Source: JAPLHV01 sp964464245 (GTDB lineage: Bacteria > Caldisericota > JANLFM01). From it: a stretch of DNA of 6,787 nt. Below are positions 1 through 5,670 of this stretch, in pieces. Each line of letters opens with the position of its first letter. The first letter of the stretch is position 1. Below the pieces are notes generated by a model. That model had not been told where the DNA came from. It saw only the letters and a program-made list of their open reading frames with translations, and searched no databases. The position numbers were made by a program, and so were the translations under genes. The stretch is from the NCBI GenBank assembly GCA_964464245.1, contig CAYXFH010000083.1:1-6787 (forward strand), given 5' to 3'.

Positions 1-200
1 CATTTCTGTCTCTTCCATTGCGAGTGAATGCACAACCCCTTCTCCTTCATATCGTCGGACTCGTTTTGCCCCTGGAATAAGACCACCACCATGTCGATCG
101 CTTTCAACCGGGCGATCTGCACTTCAATCTCTTCCCGGAAGCGCCGACAATCCTGCGCATCTCCTTCTTCCTGAGACCGCCGCACCCCAGTGCAGCAATC
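1..200 (-). pseudogene. Downstream continuation of hsdR after the amber codon (partial at window edge)
   Basis: Translating on past the TAG in the same frame gives 66 more sense codons to the window edge with no stop. First comes the rest of the repeat (DCCTGVRRSQEEGDAQ), then sequence that fits HsdR just before helicase motif V: REEIEVQIARLKAIDMVVV, then FQGQNESDDMKEKGL. Homologues I know read like DMAVVVSQSQNE...KGLDIxPHRxRM in this segment. Here several usually conserved positions differ: LF for the VS-like pair, C for D after GL, and HSQWKRQK for the PHRxRM stretch. That suggests drift after loss of function, although lineage-specific variation is possible. The whole gene is best read as one hsdR interrupted by a single nonsense change within an in-frame repeat insertion. 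Confidence 0.75.
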
Positions 201-307
201 CTAGGACTCGTCTTCTTCCTGGGACCGCCGCACCCCAGTGCGGCAATCCTGCGTTTTGTCTTCTTCCTGGGACCGCCGCACCCCAGTGCGGCATTTCTGG
301 GCATTCC
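164..307 (-). repeat. Three tandem 48-bp hairpin units inserted in-frame in hsdR
   Basis: Exact 48-bp periodicity is seen with units starting at 164, 212 and 260 on the plus strand. Partial matches extend to about 148 on the left (caatcctgcg) and about 317 on the right (gttcctcctg). Each unit centres on GCCGCAC-TGGG-GTGCGGC in the mRNA sense, with unit 1 carrying one C-to-T change. In the middle unit the stem extends to 12 pairs in RNA (GGAUUGCCGCAC with GUGCGGCGGUCC) using two G-U wobbles. The unit is a multiple of three and, in its consensus form, is open in all six frames. In hsdR it encodes the repeated 16-mer CRTGVRRSQEEDKTQD. The host site is the variable charged linker between the start of RecA lobe 2 (KKHWGEKI) and the DMVVV strand, so it looks like a tolerated palindromic insertion followed by tandem amplification. 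I cannot name the repeat family. Confidence 0.9.
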
Positions 308-2015
308 GTTCCTCCTGTAACATTCCAATCTTTTCCCCCCAATGCTTCTTCACCTTGTCGTACATGCGGATGGCCGTGGCTTTGTCGATGCAGACCACCA
401 TGCCCTTGCCTTGAAAGCCTCGCCCGGTGAAATGCTCCACCAGGTCTTTGGCCACCGCCTCCAACCGCTCATCGCGCGTGATCAAGTGGTACTCGCGGGC
501 GAACTCCCGCTCCAACCTCGTTTCCTGCGCTTCGTCCAACTCCGCCTCTTCCAGCAGCCGCCCCATGTCTTCATTGAGGTTCTCGTTGACCAATTGCAGT
601 TCAGGGATGCGATTCTCGTAATAGAGCGGCACTGTGGCGCCGTCGACCACCGATTGCTGAAAATCATAGACGCTGATGTAATCGCCGAAGACCTGGCGGG
701 TCTTCTCCTCGCCTACGATCAACGGCGTACCGGTAAAAGCCAGAAAAGCGGCGTTAGGCAGAGCCGTGCGCATGTTCAGCGCCAAGGTGTCGTACTGGCT
801 GCGATGGGCTTCATCTGTGATAACGACGATATCCCGCCGCTGGGAGAGCACCGGGTGAATCTCCCCCTGTTCGGTACGGAACTTGTGGATCAGTGTGAAG
901 ACATAGCGGTGATCCTCGCTGAGCAACTGCCGCAGGTGCTTGCTGCTTTCAGCCTGGGCATGGCTTTCAGTCACCACTCCTGCCGAGGCGAAGTTCTTGT
1001 AGATCTGCCCGTCCAGCTCCTGCCGGTCGGTGACTACTACAAAAGTCCAGTTGCCCGGCGCCTTGCGAAGCACCTTTTGGGCGAAGAACATCATCGAAAC
1101 GCTCTTCCCGCTGCCTTGTGTGTGCCAGAAGACGCCCAGCTTGCCCTCCCGCTGACGGATGTTGGCCAGGGCTTCCAGCGCATTATTGACACCCAGGTAC
1201 TGGTGGTTCATGGCTATCAGCTTGATCCACCCGCCGGAACCTTCCTGGAACAAGGTGAAGTTCTCCACCAGATCCAATAACCGCTTCGGTTCGCAGACGC
1301 GCAGCATGGTCTGCAGCGAGATCCGGCCCGTCTCGTCCTCGCTGTCTACCTTCTTCCACTCGGCGAAGTGTTCCCAGCCGGCAGTGATGCTGCCTATTCG
1401 GCTCTGACTGCCATTGGAAACGATGATCAGGGCGTTGGGCCAGAAAAGTTGGGGCACCGTGTCCTTGTAGTCGCGCAAATTACCAGAGAAGGCTGTCTCC
1501 AGACGGCAATGGGCGGCCTTCAATTCGATCAGGACCAGGGGCAGACCATTGACGAAGCCCACCATGTCGGCGCGACGGGTATGCATCTCCCCAGTGACCC
1601 AGAATTGTGAGCAGAACAGGAAGTCGTTGTTGGCCGGGCGATCCCAATCAATCACCCGCATCACTTCCACCGTCTCCCCGTCGCCTTCGTGATCGGGCAC
1701 GGGTACGCGCACGCCGTTCTTCAGCAGGTGGTAAATCTCACGGTTAGCAGCCGCAGCGCTCATGCGTGAGCGGTCGCGGATCAACTCCTCAATAGCTTGA
1801 TTGATGGCTTCAGGCGGCGCGTCCGGGTTCAGCCGCTGTAAAGCCGGGCGCAGGCGAGCGGTCAGAATCACCTCAGCTTTGGTCTCGCGGCCAAGTGTGC
1901 TGGCGCCACGATCGAACTCGTGATAAGCGTTGACCGTCTCCCAGCCTAACTTGGCCAGCAAGGCGATGGCCGGCTGCTCGATCAGGGCGTCTTCGCTGTA
2001 GCCGCTGGGAGTCAC
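201..2015 (-). CDS. hsdR: Type I restriction enzyme HsdR (R subunit), truncated by an internal amber stop
   Basis: This is the ATP-dependent translocase/endonuclease subunit of a type I restriction system, which cuts unmodified DNA in complex with HsdM and HsdS. Visible landmarks are an N-terminal PD-(D/E)xK nuclease (D150 in RRADMVGF, then E164 and K166 in LIELK), Walker A QGSGKS at 300-305, DEAH box at 401-404, and motif III FTGTP at 427-431. The start of the second RecA lobe (KGMVVCIDKAT, ~537-547) is also present. I start it at GTG 2015, which overlaps the TGA of the upstream DUF429 gene (GTGA) and has AAGGG 9 nt upstream; the parallel copy at 5670 uses ATG at the same place. Full HsdR proteins run near 1000 aa, but this one stops at 604 aa. 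From about residue 570 it runs into a 16-residue repeat (CRTGVRRSQEE...) encoded by tandem 48-bp units, and the TAG at 203-201 replaces a CAG of the repeat. Helicase motifs V and VI and the C-terminal assembly region are missing, so it is probably non-functional for DNA translocation. Family identity is near certain. Confidence 0.93.
   Translation of the reverse strand: MTPSGYSEDALIEQPAIALLAKLGWETVNAYHEFDRGASTLGRETKAEVILTARLRPALQRLNPDAPPEAINQAIEELIRDRSRMSAAAANREIYHLLKNGVRVPVPDHEGDGETVEVMRVIDWDRPANNDFLFCSQFWVTGEMHTRRADMVGFVNGLPLVLIELKAAHCRLETAFSGNLRDYKDTVPQLFWPNALIIVSNGSQSRIGSITAGWEHFAEWKKVDSEDETGRISLQTMLRVCEPKRLLDLVENFTLFQEGSGGWIKLIAMNHQYLGVNNALEALANIRQREGKLGVFWHTQGSGKSVSMMFFAQKVLRKAPGNWTFVVVTDRQELDGQIYKNFASAGVVTESHAQAESSKHLRQLLSEDHRYVFTLIHKFRTEQGEIHPVLSQRRDIVVITDEAHRSQYDTLALNMRTALPNAAFLAFTGTPLIVGEEKTRQVFGDYISVYDFQQSVVDGATVPLYYENRIPELQLVNENLNEDMGRLLEEAELDEAQETRLEREFAREYHLITRDERLEAVAKDLVEHFTGRGFQGKGMVVCIDKATAIRMYDKVKKHWGEKIGMLQEERNAQKCRTGVRRSQEEDKTQDCRTGVRRSQEEDES
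1772..2015 (-). repeat. 244-bp direct repeat, copy 1 (5' end of hsdR)
   Basis: This matches 5427-5670 over the same length without gaps, with about 36 mismatches by hand count (roughly 85% identity). It encodes HsdR residues 1-81. The other copy differs at about nine residues, so most nucleotide changes are silent. The ribosome-site string AAGGGAAC just upstream (2022-2029) is also shared, but the next bases upstream are not. Confidence 0.9.
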
Positions 2016-2905
2016 TGGCCAGTTCCCTTAAGAGTCTGCGGGTCGCAGATCCATCCTTCAAGAATGTTGGCGTTTGCCGGAATACAGTAATTGCGATCCT
2101 TCCAGGAATAGCTCCATGCCGCCTGGATCGCGCACAGCACAGAATCAAGAAAATCACCGGACTGGTCGTTGGTGCACTCGCTTTTAAGCTCTGGGGGCAT
2201 CTGCACTCTAATTTTGTAGGTGCTCAAGAAAGCGGAGTTGTTGCCGTCGATTGCGGAGATCGTATCTACGATCTGTTGGCGTTGTTGAGTCATAGAGGCA
2301 CTATCCGTTTTGGGGTTGTCGCTCTTGTAGGGCTTGTTACCGATGCAACTTCGTGCCACCAGTTTCGGATACGCTTCAATAACATGCCGATTTTCGGACG
2401 CAACAAGACGTACCGGGTGGATGGAAAGGTCCGACCGACACAGGCGCGTCGCTCCCTGGAAGAACATTTTTCCAACAGGAACACCATATAGTTTCATTGG
2501 GCTAACCGATCCAGCCCTATGATCAGTTTCCCTGCGCAACTCCTTATGTCCCTTGGGTTTCAGTTCCTTGTATCCTTCCAAGACTTGCTCGAAACCCTTC
2601 TTTCCCAATTCCTCCACACAACCTACATAGTCAGCCCACTCTTTCGGCCAGTTGAGATCGTCAATGAGCTGGGCCGGCTGCCCGAATGGGAAATCCAAAC
2701 CGGCAATCCATTCCCCTTCTGTGCGCAGCCATGCTTCGAATGTAGAGAAATCGCCGCGCCAGGATCCATTGAGAAGCTCAAAGTTCTCGACTTCTAGTAG
2801 ACTATTCTTCAAAGAACAGACAGCGAGCAGCAGTTTCTTCAGGCTTTTTGCCTTGGATGACCTTGCTGAAGGCGCGCTCGTGAAATCCAGGCCATAGACT
2901 CTCAT
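2012..2905 (-). CDS. DUF429 family protein, predicted RNase H-like fold nuclease
   Basis: The ~297-aa protein opens with MRVYGLDFTSAPS, the family's first strand with an acidic residue (D7). It continues with GLDFPFGQP (D71), HVIEAYPKLVARS (E177) and GDFLDSVLCAIQAAWS (D251, D254). These four acidic sites spaced along the chain match the DUF429 pattern, which is predicted to adopt an RNase H-like fold with metal-binding carboxylates; the biochemical substrate is not known to me. I chose ATG 2905 because the family motif begins right there and the stop of the upstream small ORF is only 4 nt away. A TTG at 2917 would add four residues (MNSA) and overlap that ORF. No strong Shine-Dalgarno is visible, so translation is probably coupled. 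The stop overlaps the hsdR GTG. No signal peptide or membrane segment is seen, so it is cytoplasmic. It probably belongs with the DUF262 fusion gene upstream as one cassette. Confidence 0.82.
   Translation of the reverse strand: MRVYGLDFTSAPSARSSKAKSLKKLLLAVCSLKNSLLEVENFELLNGSWRGDFSTFEAWLRTEGEWIAGLDFPFGQPAQLIDDLNWPKEWADYVGCVEELGKKGFEQVLEGYKELKPKGHKELRRETDHRAGSVSPMKLYGVPVGKMFFQGATRLCRSDLSIHPVRLVASENRHVIEAYPKLVARSCIGNKPYKSDNPKTDSASMTQQRQQIVDTISAIDGNNSAFLSTYKIRVQMPPELKSECTNDQSGDFLDSVLCAIQAAWSYSWKDRNYCIPANANILEGWICDPQTLKGTGQ
2025..2029 (-). promoter_or_regulatory. Ribosome binding site of hsdR
   Basis: AAGGG lies 9 nt before GTG 2015, inside the last codons of the DUF429 gene. The same AAGGGAAC string precedes the relic copy, which supports the GTG as the true start rather than an internal codon. 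Confidence 0.6.
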
Positions 2906-2909
2906 GGCA

Positions 2910-3101
2910 CTATTCAAGACTCGTCTTCTTGGGAGTATTCAAACCTACCCGCTCCCGATATCGGATAGCCAAATGGAAGGTCTGCGGGCAGCGTTCATTG
3001 CACTCCCGGAACCCGGCACACAACCCGGAAGTCACCCGGAAGCCTAGCCCTTCCGTGTCCATATCTTCCAGGGTGTTCTTGCTACAGTCAGCAAATGACA
3101 T
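2910..3101 (-). CDS. Small hypothetical protein with four cysteines (63 aa)
   Basis: I do not recognise this product. It starts at ATG 3101, sharing one base with the TAA of the DUF262 fusion gene (TAATG), and ends with TAG 4 nt before the DUF429 ATG, so it exactly fills the space between two operon genes. Cysteines lie at residues 6, 28, 34 and 38; the group CAGFRECNERC could bind metal, but no standard zinc-finger spacing is complete. The middle is rich in Arg (FHLAIRYRERVG). The last codons share a 13-base string (2918-2930) with the 48-bp repeat in hsdR, so the 3' end may have been created by a recombination junction. The Shine-Dalgarno is weak. It could be a real small partner protein, or a leftover of a longer gene. 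Confidence 0.5.
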   Translation of the reverse strand: MSFADCSKNTLEDMDTEGLGFRVTSGLCAGFRECNERCPQTFHLAIRYRERVGLNTPKKTSLE

Positions 3102-5350
3102 TAACGAAACCTGTGCTTAATGTATTCCTGCGTCTGACTGGCACTGAGTTCAGTTGTAGATGGCCCGGTTCGAACATAAAAGCGCTCCATTTCACCATCC
3201 TTTAGGAACACTGCTGCGGGTGATTTTTGGCATTTCGCCACCATCACGCGGCAGTCGTCATGGTCATCAAAACGAACATGCACATTGGTCATGGCATGCG
3301 TCCCCAGGCGGGCACCGATGATATTCACCAAATGTAAAGCCATCTTATCTTCACTTTCAAATTCATCCACTTGGATTCCGATTGGATTGCCATCATCGGA
3401 AACACCTACAACCAGCATGCCACCGTTTGTGTTCAGAAATCCGGCCAGCGTCTTGAGTACGGCAAGTTCCATGCGAGGATCTTTATTACCGGTATGCAGA
3501 TTCACACGCAAAGTGGACTTGAACTCTACTGCTTCGGACTCGCCGTTCATTACCATTTTTGATAGATCAAATTCAGCGAAATCCTCCTTGATCGCCCCCG
3601 TCGTAAGAGTTTCGTAGCCATCGGCAATTACCTGCGCCATTAGCTCGCGACGTTCCTCCAGAAACTCCCGGTATTCTAGATGCTCCCAGTTTTGTGGCAA
3701 AGCGTGCAACCGATACATTCGCTCCAGTTCTACCAGTCCGAAACGCGTCATTATTTCTGGTAGATAATTCGCCGGTGCTTGGTCGGATATTTCTGTGTTA
3801 TCCCCCCACTCAACTAGAGCGTAGTTGGCAATCTGGTTGGTATCCCGTGTGCCCAAGATACCTATCTTACTTAAATAGCCTTTTGGGAAAAGATGATGTC
3901 GCTCCACAGCAGCGCGATTGGCTTGTATAGACGGGTCCAGAAGACCGGCTACTTTTATCTTGGAAAATAGCGCCCGCGCATCCAGCAGCACCAGTGCCGC
4001 ATAGTATGCAAATAGTGATGGACTCCGTGGTGATGATGTGGCTAGATCATTGGGTAATGAGACCGCCCAGAAATCATTGGTAAGAGTGATCTCACAAATC
4101 TGACTGAGCACCTTTACAAAGCCATCAGCTGTGCTTACATCACGCAACCTGGCCAGATCAAACTCCATTGCTGATTCCGGTGAACCGGTAAAGCGGCCAG
4201 TTACCGCAGACATGAAGAACCAGCGAGCGATAGCTCCACGCAGGTCGAATTCGGGTACCTTGTATTCCGTACGGCCAATCAGATAGAGCATGTAAGAAAA
4301 CAGTAGATTGTTTTGCGAGCTGATCATCTTCCCGCTACGGAATCCGGCCTGACGAATGCAGTTCATAAAATCATGCCAATACTGCAGGTTCAATACCCGA
4401 TGTTGTGCATCCTTGAGCAGTTCAAATTGCTGCTCTCGGCGCTCGTCACTAAATTCTCCAGTTACCAAATCCTTGCCGCGTAATATCGAGTAGACGTACC
4501 TTAGTTGGGCGCGTTTAAATGCCACACCCACACCAACTCTTAGCAACTGATCTGGAGATGGCTCGATAAAATGATTAAATGGTGACGCATTGCCTTTCGA
4601 AGGTTTACGGCATTCACGGCAGAATCTCTCCAAGGCAGCGCGTCCTTCATCCCAGAACACCGACATCAGGGTTAATATGAAGTCGGCCTGATTCAGCGGT
4701 GTACCCTTGCTATTGATTCGCACAAACACATCCGATACCGCTTCTTCATTAATATCCGATGCCAGCTCTAGAGCAGTGAATGGAAAACTCAACAGTCCTT
4801 GAAGCTTGCTAATAGATTTTTTGATTGCCTTGCTCTCTTCCACCGAAACATTCCGGGAAGCGCTCAGTTTTTCAAGATGGTTTTCTACCACTTCAAATAG
4901 GTCGGTTTGGTCATTCCAAAGCAAGGAAATATCCGGGATAAAGGCTTTGTCACGGCAGATAGCTGCATCAGCCACTTCAAATCTATCTTCCAGTGGATTG
5001 AAAGCAATCTGAATATGTTCGTTTTCAAAGTTTTCCCGCAAAACTGGGATGTTTTTTATTACTGCATACAAGGAAGTCAGGCGTTGCTGTCCATCGACGA
5101 TCACCAAGTGGGGCGACTTCTGCTTTGTATCGGTACCGATGGTTCGGGAAACGTTGGTTGACCCGTTCTCCCAAAACAACAGGTAGCCAACTGGATAGCC
5201 CTTGTACATGGAATCGAACAAATCTCGAACCTTGGCGTTATTCCAGACAAAAGGACGCTGAATATCTGGTAGGCCGATTTCACCTAAACTAATTTTCTTT
5301 ACAAGTGAATCCAAGTCGTAATCAACTTTAATGAATACAGTTTCACTCAT
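3101..5350 (-). CDS. DUF262 (GmrS-like) - HNH/DUF1524-like - AlbA_2 fusion protein, putative defence nuclease
   Basis: This is a 749-aa multidomain protein. Residues ~10-230 are a DUF262 domain of ParB-like fold: IQRPFVW at 30-36, the hallmark DGQQRLTSL at 86-94, and VFVRINSKGTPLNQADF at 208-224. In GmrSD-type type IV restriction enzymes this domain binds and hydrolyses NTP. Residues ~475-535 carry ERHHLFPKGYL (H485, H486) followed by TNQIANYALVEW (N505, N509) and ISDQAPANYL, fitting the DUF1524/HNH nuclease pattern. Residues ~602-749 are an AlbA_2 (Schlafen-type) domain: ESEAVEFKSTLR (E604, E606, E609, K611), GGMLVVGVSDDGNPIGI at 643-659, and a FYVRTGPSTTELS ending. AlbA_2 domains bind or cleave RNA, or act in regulation. 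The ATG overlaps the TGA of the preceding ORF (ATGA) with AGGAGG 7 nt upstream, the strongest ribosome site in the window. The coding sequence looks richer in A+T than hsdR, suggesting separate ancestry. Domain calls are firm; the anti-modified-DNA role is inferred. Confidence 0.88.
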   Translation of the reverse strand: MSETVFIKVDYDLDSLVKKISLGEIGLPDIQRPFVWNNAKVRDLFDSMYKGYPVGYLLFWENGSTNVSRTIGTDTKQKSPHLVIVDGQQRLTSLYAVIKNIPVLRENFENEHIQIAFNPLEDRFEVADAAICRDKAFIPDISLLWNDQTDLFEVVENHLEKLSASRNVSVEESKAIKKSISKLQGLLSFPFTALELASDINEEAVSDVFVRINSKGTPLNQADFILTLMSVFWDEGRAALERFCRECRKPSKGNASPFNHFIEPSPDQLLRVGVGVAFKRAQLRYVYSILRGKDLVTGEFSDERREQQFELLKDAQHRVLNLQYWHDFMNCIRQAGFRSGKMISSQNNLLFSYMLYLIGRTEYKVPEFDLRGAIARWFFMSAVTGRFTGSPESAMEFDLARLRDVSTADGFVKVLSQICEITLTNDFWAVSLPNDLATSSPRSPSLFAYYAALVLLDARALFSKIKVAGLLDPSIQANRAAVERHHLFPKGYLSKIGILGTRDTNQIANYALVEWGDNTEISDQAPANYLPEIMTRFGLVELERMYRLHALPQNWEHLEYREFLEERRELMAQVIADGYETLTTGAIKEDFAEFDLSKMVMNGESEAVEFKSTLRVNLHTGNKDPRMELAVLKTLAGFLNTNGGMLVVGVSDDGNPIGIQVDEFESEDKMALHLVNIIGARLGTHAMTNVHVRFDDHDDCRVMVAKCQKSPAAVFLKDGEMERFYVRTGPSTTELSASQTQEYIKHRFR

Positions 5351-5670
5351 GCTTTACCCTCCTGGGGAATGGTGATTTCCAGTTCCGACACATCCACTTC
5401 GCAAGAGTTGTGCCGAGACAATAGCAGGTCACGGCTCAGTTCCTCGATAGCTTGATTGATGGCCTCGGGCGATACGTCCGGGTTCAGCCGCTGCAAAGCC
5501 GGGCGCAGGCGAGCGATTAGGATCACTTCAGACTTTGTCTCCCGGCCCAGCGTGCTCGCGCCGTGGTCGAACTCGCGATAGGCGTTGACCGTCTCCCAGC
5601 CCATCTTTGCCAGCAAGACGATGGCTGGTTGCTCGATCAAGGCGTCTTCGCTGTAGCCGCTCGGAGTCAT
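5347..5670 (-). CDS. HsdR N-terminal fragment fused to an unrelated 26-aa tail (gene relic)
   Basis: This is a 107-aa ORF whose first ~81 residues (MTPSGYSEDALIEQPAIVLL...) match the N-terminus of the HsdR encoded at 2015-201, with about nine substitutions. After EELSRD the similarity stops abruptly, and the tail LLLSRHNSCEVDVSELEITI ending in PQEGKA has no HsdR counterpart. It contains none of the nuclease residues (D150/E164/K166 in the full copy) and no motor, so it cannot restrict DNA. It is embedded by ATGA overlaps with both neighbours, so it is probably still translated and may serve only to carry ribosomes to the DUF262 gene, whose SD lies inside its last codons. The tail may be the 3' end of another gene, brought in with the cassette; the xVDVSE string vaguely recalls HsdS C-termini, but this is weak. 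I read it as a recombination relic rather than a functional protein. Confidence 0.72.
   Translation of the reverse strand: MTPSGYSEDALIEQPAIVLLAKMGWETVNAYREFDHGASTLGRETKSEVILIARLRPALQRLNPDVSPEAINQAIEELSRDLLLSRHNSCEVDVSELEITIPQEGKA
5358..5363 (-). promoter_or_regulatory. Ribosome binding site of the DUF262 fusion gene
   Basis: In the mRNA sense the sequence reads AGGAGG, then GTAAAGC, then ATG, which is a consensus Shine-Dalgarno with 7-nt spacing. It sits inside the last codons of the HsdR relic. It supports ATG 5350 as the start and suggests that this gene is translated more strongly than its neighbours. Confidence 0.8.
5427..5670 (-). repeat. 244-bp direct repeat, copy 2 (hsdR 5' end relic)
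   Basis: This is the partner of 1772-2015, in the same orientation and 3655 bp away. The two copies flank the DUF262-small ORF-DUF429 cassette. The homology ends sharply at 5427, where the relic switches to unrelated sequence, and just past the start codon on the other side, where only the AAGGGAAC ribosome-site string (5678-5685) is shared. Confidence 0.9.

Noticed and set aside
201..203. Reassigned TAG (sense codon) in this organism
   Set aside because: The small ORF at 3101-2910 also ends with TAG, next to the DUF429 start. One stop inside a drifting gene is better explained by mutation.
164..307. Intrinsic terminator
   Set aside because: The hairpins are GC-rich but lack a following T run in the transcript direction and lie inside a gene.
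148..317. CRISPR array
   Set aside because: The units are contiguous with no unique spacers, there are only three, and they are read through as part of HsdR.
104..342. Minus-strand open frames through the 48-bp array (AALGCGGPRKK... and PHWGAAVPGRR...)
   Set aside because: They are alternative frames of the repeat, whose consensus unit has no stop in any frame. The HsdR frame is the one that joins recognisable protein on both sides.
342..1280. A 312-codon open frame on the plus strand
   Set aside because: It lies wholly antisense to conserved HsdR motor motifs (Walker A, DEAH), has no recognisable domain, and is explained by codon bias in the opposite gene.
2276..2797. Several 60-90 codon plus-strand frames opposite the DUF429 gene
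   Set aside because: They are shadows of the DUF429 coding strand with no motifs, no good ribosome sites and no operon context.
1772..5670. Composite transposon with the 244-bp repeats as terminal elements
   Set aside because: The repeats are coding hsdR sequence in direct orientation, with no transposase, inverted ends or short target duplication visible.
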